A stretch of 37,760 bases of DNA from Kiritimatiellia bacterium (GCA_007134735.1 SLKG01000166.1:1-37760), one strand, 5' to 3'. Shown: positions 25,601 through 33,186, counted from the stretch's first letter. Translations and numbers: made by a program. Notes: generated by a model from the letters alone, not told the origin.

Positions 25601-26900
25601 CGCGAATTACACGGCGCTGACATCGGTGCTGGTAAGACTGGATGCGGACATCATCGCCTTCCAGGAAGTGTATGCCAGCGAGTACGACGACTGGGTCGCG
25701 TTGGCCGCGGCACTGGGCTACGACCATACCGCCCTGGCGCCCGAAGGCGACATCAGCGGCACGCAGCGGACCGCCTATTACAGCCGGTTCCCGATCGATT
25801 CGGTACACGCCGTCCTCTCCCCGCCGGGGGCGAGCGAAATGACGCGGGCCGTGTTGCGCGTCGTGATCGACGTGCCCGACGCGGAGAATCCGCTGGTGAT
25901 CTGGAACGCGCACAAGAAGGCGATGGGCGGCGAACTCAACCACTTCCGACGCGCCGTGGAAACCCTGCGGATCGTGCAGGATATCGAGACCTACCGGGCG
26001 GCAAATACCGCGCATGTTGAATTTGTCGTGCTCGGCGACATGAATGCGGATGTCTATACCGAAGACCAATCCGTCCTGTTTACCGAAGATTGGTATGAGG
26101 ACAACGAGTCCGATCTTCCGCAATCCTTTGTCCTCGGCGAGGACATTGATTTTCCGGTGTACTACTACCGGTTCCCGGACGACCGCTATGAACACGTGAC
26201 GGGGGGGCTGCACCGTCCGGTGGTTCGCCAGCAGGACCGGAACAGCGTGTACTCGTTCGAGAACCCGAGCTTCATCTCCCGCCTGGACTATGTCCTGGTC
26301 AGCGACGCGCTCGCCGCCCGGGCGCCGGCAGGCGAAATCTATTATTCGGGACACGACGGAACCTATGCCGGCCTGCCCAAAGCCGGCGACCCGCTTCCCG
26401 CGGTGACCAGTTGGACGGCGTCAGATCATCTGCCCATCATCATCGACCTCTACATGAGCGCCGCGGCCGGCCCAACGGAGAGGGGCGAATTCTCGGTGGA
26501 AGAAGAGCTCATCGGAAAAGAAGACAAGGAAGAACCGGATGCATTCGTGGTCCTGTCTCAAACCTGGACCGGTGACGACGAAAGCCGGGAGGAGGACACG
26601 AAATCCGATTCGGATGACCTCACGGGAATCATCACGCTGGAAGAAGTGGCTCTTGTTACCCGGCTGGAAATCGTTCCGTTAAGCGGCGGCCGGTTTGCGC
26701 TTCGGTTCCCGTCTGAGATCGGATTCACCTACACACTCGAAGCCCGGAACGGATACGGCCGGGACGCGGCGTGGAACGTGTTGGACGGGTTTCAGGCGAT
26801 CCCCGGCACAGGCGGAACCATGAGCCATGTCGATAAACCTTCGCCCGATGGCGGCATCCGGTTCTATCGCGTGCGCATCTCGCGCGACGGGATACGGTAG
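22680..26900 (+). CDS. Large modular secreted EEP-fold nuclease/phosphodiesterase
   Basis: This is a protein of about 1406 residues. GTG at 22680 opens a signal peptide (FRPVLLRVILLFIVVAGGAGSA). Approximate order: module A (28-110); jelly-roll-like J1 (115-282); Fn3-like F1 and F2 (288-390, 394-495); J2 (496-667); F3 (674-775); J3 (778-943); EEP catalytic domain (957-1260); acidic linker (1267-1320); a second module A (1327-1406). J repeats share GPSAxxV and GWDNGxRxT. F repeats share GGTxxDDGxxTVTERGVxWS. EEP residues are intact: SYNIEDG, AFQEVYAS, LGDMNADV, LDYVLVSD, SDHLPI. It is probably an extracellular nuclease or phosphodiesterase presented on adhesive modules. The start is uncertain: no ATG fits, and the frame continues upstream into repeat DNA. 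A run of eight G lies in the signal-peptide codons. Confidence 0.82.
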   Translation: MFRPVLLRVILLFIVVAGGAGSAARGETQSIALSITPLPDGSFGLSFPSVTGVFYTIEHRPNLGVESPWQNLSEFDQVPGTGETMTHVDTDAAAPAVTRRYYRLRIEPDTGPTEYILALYEFTETNPVPQVVASGITATDFDISSGSLNYGHFHADTWTGSGVPYAQGNSGWDILNVENAKYFTYTITADENMVFSVTNLRFLARASTHGPSAIGVFLNGALVHEQDMPVDETLSIIIPVFGQNNLTQAVIRIPGWDNDSRETGGGGHFRIDDVQAEGTVGIQPEQVPPTVTDPVFFNISDTSATLGGTVSDDGYATVTERGVFWSITPGFDPPSEGTKVSETGEFSPESFTLNVTGLPSDTNIYFRAFATNSAGMGLSEETSFKTTDEPALALPVVTEPTALDITETTAWLGGTIEDDGGGILVERGVYWSTSADFEPPEEGNKVYVTGEFDLGAFSVYVSGLPSDTEIFFRAFAANAEQTGYTDLDSFVTPADDDLVLYTFTGYTANPEAHRESIAPTSLDISAGSYEFGWSASDASQWESLGGTEPYVEGRGGGYWNANNQSDARYFHFTLTADSGWMMTVTGVSYLAYASRQGPSAVGVSLNGDPVHAENMPQDTVIQVEAPVAGYEDLSTAEIRIQGWDNGSRNTTGRGAYRIDTVRVHGFMTMDPNIGVPTVTNPSVSGVQSFSATLGGTITDDGGATVTERGVYWSTVENFSPPAQGTKVSEAGTFGIGDFTLNVHQLPPDTPIYFRAFAKSVAGAGFTEQASFTTEPYDAELLSLYEFTDQVVTPHARHPHIVSSHFVHNTGRPGFGSHNEATWTGSGVPYAQMAGNLARTSPTNARHFVYSLEAPWGTTFDISHIRFLARATDQGPSALSVSIDGDIIHTQNMPANETLSVSVPVTGYTDIELATIRILGWDNGTRETAGTGLMQIDDVRTEGSVSGTVSEPVTEGRHVRVASYNIEDGIGQIGSANYTALTSVLVRLDADIIAFQEVYASEYDDWVALAAALGYDHTALAPEGDISGTQRTAYYSRFPIDSVHAVLSPPGASEMTRAVLRVVIDVPDAENPLVIWNAHKKAMGGELNHFRRAVETLRIVQDIETYRAANTAHVEFVVLGDMNADVYTEDQSVLFTEDWYEDNESDLPQSFVLGEDIDFPVYYYRFPDDRYEHVTGGLHRPVVRQQDRNSVYSFENPSFISRLDYVLVSDALAARAPAGEIYYSGHDGTYAGLPKAGDPLPAVTSWTASDHLPIIIDLYMSAAAGPTERGEFSVEEELIGKEDKEEPDAFVVLSQTWTGDDESREEDTKSDSDDLTGIITLEEVALVTRLEIVPLSGGRFALRFPSEIGFTYTLEARNGYGRDAAWNVLDGFQAIPGTGGTMSHVDKPSPDGGIRFYRVRISRDGIR

Positions 26901-26924
26901 GGGCTTCGCAAGCGAAGCCCCTAC
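26897..26924. repeat. Perfect 12-bp-stem hairpin overlapping a stop codon
   Basis: GTAGGGGCTTCG and its complement enclose CAAG, giving a perfect 28-bp hairpin. The TAG of its first four bases is the stop codon of the large EEP gene. With no T-run it is not a classical terminator, but it could protect the 3' end or stop convergent transcription. It looks like a dispersed repeat that landed at the gene's end. Confidence 0.85.
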
Positions 26925-26976
26925 ATTCCCACGCAAGATTCATTCAATATGCGTCGGCGTGTCTGTCCTCCCCCGC

Positions 26977-27110
26977 GCATGATCAAGCGCATACGCGGAA
27001 CAAGCGCCGGGCATGGCTCGATTCCTTGTTCTTCTCATGCACAACTCATGCTCCCGACAGGCAGGAATGCCTGTCTTACGGCCTTCGTGGCGCCCTGCTC
27101 CAGCAGGGCG
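26977..27110. repeat. Copy C: full 103-bp repeat plus hairpin module
   Basis: 26977-27079 is a full 103-bp unit that aligns without gaps to the copies at 28897 and 29061 (about 83% identity by hand count). It ends with GACAGGCAGGAATGCCTGTC (27056-27075) and TTAC. The CTTCGTGG link and a perfect hairpin with CGCCCTGCTC arms (27091-27110) follow. The copy fills the 327-bp gap (26901-27227) between two convergent genes. The remainder of the gap has a short GTCAGG/CCTGAC hairpin near 27.17 kb and GGAGTG/CACTCC just past the protease stop. Confidence 0.9.
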
Positions 27111-27227
27111 TTCTCTTGGAAGCAACCCACCCGCCGTGTCCTATTCTGTTCCCTGCCGGCTTGTCAGGCGTAGTCCTGACCAAGAGGCAGAACGAAGGAG
27201 GAGTGTCACTCCGAATAAAGCCCGCGG

Positions 27228-28790
27228 TCACCGCGTAATGAGAACCCGGTAATATCGCCGATTCTCCACGGGAGGAAAGGATCCCGTTTCCGACCCGTCA
27301 TCCGTCCACCGCGCTTCTCCGCCCGTGAACGTAATGGCGGAATGGTTGGTCAGGGTGACCCAGGAAAACAGGTCCGCGGAATACAGAACCCGGTAAGGAT
27401 GCCGGTCGGGGGCATGACCCGTGGCTTTCCAGGTCAGGACCGCCCCGGACGCATCCGGCGCCACGGATGCGTTCGCTTCGGTCAGGGCCAATTGTATCGA
27501 ATACGCGGCGTTCAACCGCCCCCACCCATAATAGGGATCCCAACCGGGCACATCGGACGCATCGCCCACCTGATCCTCGGCCCCGGCGCACAGCAATGTC
27601 CTTGCGGTTTCCTGATCGAACGACGGGCACACGGACGCCAGCAGAGCGGCGACCCCCGCCACCTGGGGCGCGGAAAACGACGTGCCCCACCAGTGCTCGA
27701 GGTTGCCGCTCAAGCCCACGGTATAGATGTTGGTTCCGGGTGCGACCAGATCGATTTCATCTCCCCAATTGCTGAACGAGGAACGAACGTCGTTGGAATC
27801 CGTTGCCCCCACGGTGATGCTCTCCGGAAGATTGCCCGGATAGGTAATAATGCCGCTTGAATGATTATGCGTTATGGTCACGAAGACCACCTCGTTTGAA
27901 ACCGCATGGCGTATGGCATCGGTCAGCGCCGTCAACGACCCGCTGCCCCCGGCGGAGAGATTGATGATCTTGGCCCCGTTGGCCACGGCATAATTGATTC
28001 CGTCCGCCCACCACGAATAGTAACCCCAGTTACCCGAATTCAACACCTTGACCGGCATGAGCATGCACGTCCAATCCACGCCGGCCACCAGCCGGTCGTT
28101 ATTGGCATTCGCCGCCAACACACCGGCCACGGCGGTGCCGTGGCCATGATCATCCGATGGATCATTGTTGTCGCTGACAAAGTTGTATCCCGGTACCAGG
28201 CGTCCGGCAAACTCGGCCTCCGACAGATCGATTCCACTATCCAGGACCGCCACGATGACATTGGTGGACCCGGTGGTCGAGGCCCACGCGCCGGTCGACT
28301 GGATGGTTTCGTGATGCCATTGAAGCGCGTATGACGGATCGGACGGGATTCCTCCTCCGAAGCCGACACCGTCCGGTTCCGCATACTCGATCCAGGGATG
28401 CCGCCGCAGATGTTCCAGCATCTCCGGAACGGTTACGCTTTTGTCCAGATGGACAATCAGGTGGGAGGCCTCCAGGTTGATACTCTCCATCTTCCTGTTT
28501 TGACCGCCGGCCTTCTGTCCCCGACTCCATTGATCAAAGCCGCTTTCCCGTACGCGCACACCGGCCGGCAACTGAAGAATCCGTTCGAGATCTCGGACGG
28601 CGAGTTCCGTCCGGCCGCGAGGATCCTTGCGGGTTGCGGCATCACTCAGTTTTATGATGACACGATTATTCGCACATAGATGACCGTTGATTGTAATCAA
28701 ATGAGCAGCGTCGGACGCGGAAAGCGCCGACCGCCCACCGGCCATCACCAGTATGAGCGCGATGAGCACAGTCCTGCATAGCGTCTTCAT
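27228..28790 (-). CDS. Subtilisin-like serine protease (S8), secreted
   Basis: This is a 520-residue exported protease. Residues 1-25 are a signal peptide (TVLIALILVMAGG). Residues about 40-140 look like an inhibitor-type propeptide (VIIKLSDA, LIVHLDKSVTVPEML, HPWIEYAEPD). The catalytic domain has Asp184 (VAVLDSGID), His217 (DDHGHGTAVAG), a probable oxyanion Asn309 and Ser371 (GTSFSAPQVAG). After about residue 440, a C-terminal module (PYRVLYSADLFSWVTL, RRYYRVLITR) resembles the terminal module A of the neighbouring large EEP protein. The frame is open to 29030, but the extra part is repeat DNA, so I place the start at the ATG at 28790, right before the signal peptide. It is convergent with the EEP gene. 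Confidence 0.92.
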   Translation of the reverse strand: MKTLCRTVLIALILVMAGGRSALSASDAAHLITINGHLCANNRVIIKLSDAATRKDPRGRTELAVRDLERILQLPAGVRVRESGFDQWSRGQKAGGQNRKMESINLEASHLIVHLDKSVTVPEMLEHLRRHPWIEYAEPDGVGFGGGIPSDPSYALQWHHETIQSTGAWASTTGSTNVIVAVLDSGIDLSEAEFAGRLVPGYNFVSDNNDPSDDHGHGTAVAGVLAANANNDRLVAGVDWTCMLMPVKVLNSGNWGYYSWWADGINYAVANGAKIINLSAGGSGSLTALTDAIRHAVSNEVVFVTITHNHSSGIITYPGNLPESITVGATDSNDVRSSFSNWGDEIDLVAPGTNIYTVGLSGNLEHWWGTSFSAPQVAGVAALLASVCPSFDQETARTLLCAGAEDQVGDASDVPGWDPYYGWGRLNAAYSIQLALTEANASVAPDASGAVLTWKATGHAPDRHPYRVLYSADLFSWVTLTNHSAITFTGGEARWTDDGSETGSFPPVENRRYYRVLITR

Positions 28791-28849
28791 CACATATTCT
28801 CTATACCCCAAACGTAGACCGGAGGTTAGCAGCATTACGGGATAATGCC

Positions 28850-28999
28850 GGTCGGGCATTTCTATCCCGCGCTCCGCGGGGCCTGCCCGACCACGAGCAT
28901 GATGAAGCGCAGGCGCGGAGCAAATATAGGGCATAGCCCGACTCCTTGTTCTTCTCATGCGCGGCCCACGTTCCCGACAGGCAGGAATGCCTGTCTTAC
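28850..28999. repeat. Copy D: extended repeat unit with leading hairpin
   Basis: GGTCGGGCA (28850-28858) and TGCCCGACC (28884-28892) form a stem whose loop contains a second hairpin (CCCGCG...CGCGGG). This is followed directly by a full 103-bp unit (28897-28999) ending in GACAGGCAGGAATGCCTGTC (28976-28995) and TTAC. Confidence 0.9.
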
Positions 29000-29034
29000 T
29001 ATATTCACGGCACGCATAACCGTGGGACAAAGTA

Positions 29035-29163
29035 GGTCGGGCATTCCTGCCCGACCATGAGCATGATTAAGCGCATGCGCGGAGCAACCATGAAGCATAG
29101 CTCAATCCTTTGCTCATCTCATGCACAGCTCATGCGCCCGACAGGCAGGAATGCCTGTCTTAC
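29035..29163. repeat. Copy E: extended repeat unit with leading hairpin
   Basis: The perfect 9-bp-stem hairpin GGTCGGGCA-TTCC-TGCCCGACC (29035-29056) is followed by a full 103-bp unit (29061-29163), in the same order and orientation as copy D, 35 bp after that copy ends. The terminal GACAGGCAGGAATGCCTGTC is at 29140-29159. Copies D and E look like a tandem duplication or two insertions of one composite element upstream of smc. Confidence 0.9.
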
Positions 29164-29171
29164 GACAAAAA

Positions 29172-29215
29172 AACTACATATAGTAGTTGATTATCAAGGA
29201 CCCACTTGATACAGT
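29172..29215 (+). promoter_or_regulatory. Candidate smc promoter with overlapping palindrome
   Basis: TTGATT (29187-29192) and TACAGT (29210-29215) are exactly 17 bases apart, each with four of six consensus matches. The inverted repeat AACTAC-ATATA-GTAGTT (29172-29188) abuts and overlaps the -35 box, where a regulator could bind. The start site would leave a leader of about 100 bases before the smc start codon. Confidence 0.4.
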
Positions 29216-29322
29216 ATCCCCTTGGAAAAAATGCTGGCATTCGGTGACAAGTTAAATATTTTCGCTGCGGCAGCGAACGTACCGCCGGACTGATATCGAC
29301 GTCGCGCACAGGAGACTGAATC

Positions 29323-32300
29323 GTGTACCTGAAAAGTATTGAATTGTTCGGGTTTAAAAGTTTCGCGGAAAAGACGCGATTGGAGTTCGAACCGTGCATG
29401 ACGGCCATCGTCGGCCCGAACGGATGCGGCAAAAGCAACATTGCCGATGCCTTGCGGTGGGTGCTCGGGGAACAGAGCACCAAGGCCCTGCGCGGATCCC
29501 GCATGGAAGACATGATCTTCAATGGAACCGATTCCCATAAACCGCTGTCGATGGCCGAAGTCAGCCTCACGCTTGCCGGCTGCGAGGATAAACTCGGCGT
29601 GGAATACGACGAGGTGACCGTGACCCGCCGTGTGCTTCGTTCCGGTGAGGGACAATACTACATCAACAAGACCCCCTGCCGCCTGAAGGACATCCAGCGC
29701 CTTTTCATGGATACGGGAATCGGAACCAATTCCTATTCCATGATGGAACAAGGCCGGATCGACCAGATCCTGAGTTCCCGCCCCGAAGACCGACGTGCCG
29801 TGTTCGAGGAAGCCAGCGGCATCACGAAATACAAGGCCGATAAGAAGGAAGCCATACGGAAATTGGAGCATACGGAAGCCAACCTGTTGCGGTTGGCCGA
29901 TATCATGCGCGAGGTCAAGCGCCGCATTATCTCTCTGCAACGCCAGGCGGGAAAGGCGCGCCGATACAAGGCCCTGCAGGACGAACTGCGCGGTTTCGAC
30001 GTATATCTGTCGCGTCAAAAGATCCATGCGCAACAGGCCGAAATCAAGGCGCTTGAGTCCCGCCTGGCCTCATTGGACGAACAGGAGGAAGCTTTCCAGG
30101 CCGATATCCGCACACTGGAACAGGAAAGCCGGGACATCCGCGACGGGCTTGCGCGCACGGAAAACCATATCGCCGCCGCGATGGAGGCGGCCGTCCAGGC
30201 ACAAACGGAGCGGGACCGCAACCAGGAGCTCATCCGCATCAACGAGGATCGCATTCGGGAGTTGGAAGCGTTGTCCAAACGCGATAGCCGGGATGCGGAC
30301 GATGCGCGATCCCGCCTGGACGTTCATCGCAAAAAAATGGATGAACACGAAACGCAATGCGCCCGCGCGGTGGAAGCCCGCGAACAGGCGCAACAGGAAC
30401 TGGATCAAAGCAATGAACGCCTGCGGAAACAGGATGAAGCCGTCCATCAGGCCCGCGATAATCTGAATGGGCTCCGAACCGAATCCATCGATCTGGAAAG
30501 CCGCCTGGCCCGGTTGCAAAACGAGTTGTCCGAAATGGACGGCGAAGAGCGAACCGGGGTGGTCCGCCGGGAACGGTTGACCGCCGAATTGAACGAACTG
30601 CGCCGCGGCGTTGAGAAATTTGAAGCGCGTGAATCGGAAACCCGAACGCAGATTGAGACGTTGCAAGCGCAGGTTTCCCAGTGTGAAGAGCATGTCCGGG
30701 AGACGATTGACCGGCGCGATACGACCGGCCGGGAAATGGAAAAGATCCATGCGGAACGAAACGACCTGCACAATCGAATCGCCGCCCGGAAAGCCCAGTC
30801 CGAGCTATTCGAGGATCCGGGAACACATAGCGAAGGATTGCCCCCGGGCGCTCGATGGTTGATCGATGCCGCGCCTGCGGCGGCGGGGGAACCCCGTCAC
30901 ATCCTCGGAGCGTTGGCGGATCATCTGGACGCGGATCCCGAATACCAGGTGGCGCTCGAAGCCGCCCTTCGGGCCTGGCTCGATGCACTCATCGTAACGG
31001 ATGCAAACACCCTCCCCTCGATGCTGAAAGCGCTGGAGGAAGGGCGTCATGGAACCGCGCGGTTGTTGAGTCTTCCGGACCGCGCCCCGGAGGACGCAGG
31101 CGATCCCGGGGATATCCCCGGCGAGTCCTTGCTGGATCATGTCCGTTGTTCCGATACCATTCAACCGCTGGCACAGTATCTTCTGCGCCGGGTTCGGGTG
31201 GTCGATGCCGCCCATGTAATTCCCGCTCCCGCACCGAAGGACGTGACGTATGTCACACGCACCGGCGCCCTGATCCGGCCGGATGGTTCGGCGGAATTCT
31301 GGATGCCGGAAAAGAACGAATCGAATCCGATGACACGCCGTCACCTGTTATCCCGCTGGAAACAGGAGCTGGAGGAACTCACCCGCCGCGAGACGGAACG
31401 TTCCAGACAACTCGTAGACGTGCGCTCGGAATGGAACCGGCTCAATGAAGAAGTCGACCGCATGCGTGCCGACCTGGAAGAGAACAGCCGGAAATTGGCC
31501 CTTCGCGAGGGTGAATACCAGGTTAAATCCGATGAGGCAAACCAGGCCCGCGAACGTCTGGAAACGGTTTCCTACGAATTAAACGCGCTGAACGAACAAC
31601 ACACGACCAGCGGCGACCGGCGGAAAGCCATTTTAACCGAATTGGAATCCGTGCGGCATCGCCAGTCGGAAATCCGTTCCGAATATACACTCCGGTCCGA
31701 CGAGCTCAAACAGCTCGAACAAAAGCGGTCCGAATACTGGACCGAAACAACGGAAAAACGGGTTCAATTGGCGGAACAGCGCCAACAGGTGGACCATCTG
31801 ACCTCCGCGCAGGAATCGCTCGCGGCCCGCATACACGAATTGGAGGCCCTGATCCACGAACGCACCGAGGGCCTGAGCGATTATCAGCGTCGCGTACAGG
31901 AATTGGAAACGATGATCCGGTCCGCACAAGATCGGGTGCAACCCCTGGAAGCCGAGGTGGAGCGTCATAACAAAGCGCTCGCGGAATCGCGCATGCAACG
32001 CGAACAGAATTCGGCCCGGCAATCCGACTATGAATCCCGTCTTCGCGAAAAGCGGGAAGCCCTTGAAACCCACCGCAAACAGCGATCCGGGATCGAAGTC
32101 ACATTGGCGGAAGAGCGAATGCGGGTACAAAATACCCTGGAACGCCTGTCCATGGATTACCGGTTGACCCCGGAACAGCTGATGAGCGAACCGGACCCGG
32201 AGTGGAAAGACGGGGAACCGCCGGACCGCGAAACCCTGGAAACGTTTGTCGCCGAAATTCGGGCGAAGCTGGAATCCATGGGACCCGTGAACCTGGTGGC

Positions 32301-32904
32301 CATCGAAGAACACGAGGAATTGGAGGAACGCCTCCGGTTTCTCTCGGAACAACATGACGACCTCGTCCGCGCCAAGCAACAATTGCTCGACATGATCCGC
32401 CGGATCAATCGCACCACAACGGAAATGTTCACCCAGACATTTGAAGCCGTGAATAGTAATTTCCAGGAAACCTTCAAGAAATTGTTCGGCGGGGGTTCCG
32501 CGAAACTCGTCCTGGTGGACGATGAGGATGTTCTGGAATCGGGAATCGAAATGATCGCGCGGCCGCCGGGCAAGAAACTGCAATCGGTATCCCTGCTGTC
32601 CGGAGGAGAACGCACCATGACCGCCGTGGCCCTGCTTTTTGCCCTCTACAAGGTCAAACCCAGCCCCTTCTGCATGTTGGATGAATTGGACGCGGCGCTC
32701 GACGACACGAATATCGGTCGTTTTATCCGCATGCTGAAGGAATTTCTCACGGATTCTCAATTCGTGATCATCACGCACAACCGGCAAACCATCGAATCGG
32801 CCGACACGCTGTACGGCGTCACCATGGAAAAACACGGTGTGAGCAAAATCGTTTCGGTGAAATTCTCGAGAACCGGCAAGGAATACGAAACCGCCGACAC
32901 ATAG
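29323..32904 (+). CDS. smc: Chromosome segregation protein SMC
   Basis: This is the ATPase core of bacterial condensin. The 1193-residue protein has Walker A GPNGCGKSN (31-39) and the Q-loop region LRWVLGEQSTKALRG. The first coiled coil runs at about 165-500, and a hinge lies at about 506-669 (HILGALADHLDADPEYQVAL). The second coiled coil runs to about 980. The C-terminal head has signature LLSGGERTMTAVALLFALY (about 1091) and Walker B CMLDELDAALDD (about 1117). Length and order are those of a canonical SMC rather than a RecN or SbcC relative. It starts with GTG; AGGAG lies eight bases upstream. Its partners scpA and scpB lie about 10 kb to the left on the opposite strand, so the complex is complete but split between two transcripts. 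Confidence 0.97.
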   Translation: MYLKSIELFGFKSFAEKTRLEFEPCMTAIVGPNGCGKSNIADALRWVLGEQSTKALRGSRMEDMIFNGTDSHKPLSMAEVSLTLAGCEDKLGVEYDEVTVTRRVLRSGEGQYYINKTPCRLKDIQRLFMDTGIGTNSYSMMEQGRIDQILSSRPEDRRAVFEEASGITKYKADKKEAIRKLEHTEANLLRLADIMREVKRRIISLQRQAGKARRYKALQDELRGFDVYLSRQKIHAQQAEIKALESRLASLDEQEEAFQADIRTLEQESRDIRDGLARTENHIAAAMEAAVQAQTERDRNQELIRINEDRIRELEALSKRDSRDADDARSRLDVHRKKMDEHETQCARAVEAREQAQQELDQSNERLRKQDEAVHQARDNLNGLRTESIDLESRLARLQNELSEMDGEERTGVVRRERLTAELNELRRGVEKFEARESETRTQIETLQAQVSQCEEHVRETIDRRDTTGREMEKIHAERNDLHNRIAARKAQSELFEDPGTHSEGLPPGARWLIDAAPAAAGEPRHILGALADHLDADPEYQVALEAALRAWLDALIVTDANTLPSMLKALEEGRHGTARLLSLPDRAPEDAGDPGDIPGESLLDHVRCSDTIQPLAQYLLRRVRVVDAAHVIPAPAPKDVTYVTRTGALIRPDGSAEFWMPEKNESNPMTRRHLLSRWKQELEELTRRETERSRQLVDVRSEWNRLNEEVDRMRADLEENSRKLALREGEYQVKSDEANQARERLETVSYELNALNEQHTTSGDRRKAILTELESVRHRQSEIRSEYTLRSDELKQLEQKRSEYWTETTEKRVQLAEQRQQVDHLTSAQESLAARIHELEALIHERTEGLSDYQRRVQELETMIRSAQDRVQPLEAEVERHNKALAESRMQREQNSARQSDYESRLREKREALETHRKQRSGIEVTLAEERMRVQNTLERLSMDYRLTPEQLMSEPDPEWKDGEPPDRETLETFVAEIRAKLESMGPVNLVAIEEHEELEERLRFLSEQHDDLVRAKQQLLDMIRRINRTTTEMFTQTFEAVNSNFQETFKKLFGGGSAKLVLVDDEDVLESGIEMIARPPGKKLQSVSLLSGGERTMTAVALLFALYKVKPSPFCMLDELDAALDDTNIGRFIRMLKEFLTDSQFVIITHNRQTIESADTLYGVTMEKHGVSKIVSVKFSRTGKEYETADT

Positions 32905-32917
32905 GGGCCAACGGCTT

Positions 32918-32943
32918 CGCGACCGTTCACATGACCGGTCGCG
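32918..32943 (+). terminator. Hairpin after smc, possible terminator
   Basis: CGCGACCG and CGGTCGCG form an 8-bp GC-rich stem with a 10-base loop, 13 bases after the smc stop. Only a short GGGCGTTTG follows, not a T-run, so termination efficiency is doubtful. The remainder of the 282-bp gap before the next gene contains no gene. A weak TTGCCA/TAGCTT pair (33045-33073, 17-bp spacing) is a possible promoter. Confidence 0.4.
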
Positions 32944-33141
32944 GGCGTTTGCCGGGCGATTGAGGTCTCATTCAGTATTCTTATGGAGTGACTCCAAACA
33001 GGATGCGGCTACTGTGCAGGATGCGATTTATGCGGGTTTATTGCTTGCCAACGTTTACGGGGTTCGATAGCTTGCCGATGTGTAGCTTCTGGGTAATTCC
33101 TTGATTTCAGGAAGAACCCGAAGCAGAGCCCAAAAAGGTCT

Positions 33142-33184
33142 GGAGCGGTCATACGACCGAGGTCTCCGGCATAAGGGGGGGGGG
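33142..33184 (+). promoter_or_regulatory. Leader hairpin and G10 tract before the sensor gene
   Basis: A hairpin (CGGTC-ATAC-GACCG at 33146-33159, extended by GGAG/CTCC to 33142-33167) is followed eight bases later by ten consecutive G (33175-33184), then TA and the GTG start at 33187. The G-run sits where the ribosome-binding site should be. Long G tracts are prone to slippage, so this may tune translation. A sequencing artefact of the homopolymer is also possible. Confidence 0.45.
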
Positions 33185-33186
33185 TA

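Larger units (their letters stand above)
28791..29322. other. 532-bp divergent spacer between the protease and smc
   Basis: Two extended repeat copies occupy 28850-29163. What is left is a short protease leader and about 160 bp before smc, with a candidate promoter and palindrome. No protein gene or structured RNA that I recognise is present. Confidence 0.7.

Noticed and set aside
25083-26354. 423-codon open frame opposite the EEP domain of the giant protein
   Set aside because: It is antisense to a domain with all catalytic residues in place, and has no recognisable motifs.
28791-29030. 80-codon N-terminal extension of the protease
   Set aside because: The extension is the translated complement of repeat copy D, and a clear signal peptide starts at 28790.
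26977-29163. CRISPR array
   Set aside because: The repeats are 103 bp or palindromic units with irregular spacing and no uniform spacers; no cas genes are present.
31633-32835. 400-codon open frame opposite smc
   Set aside because: It lies wholly antisense to the SMC coiled coil and head; it is His/Phe/Gln-rich, as expected from reverse reading of Glu/Lys-rich codons.
32944-33141. Riboswitch in the leader of the sensor operon
   Set aside because: I found only short hairpins and no conserved core of a known riboswitch class.
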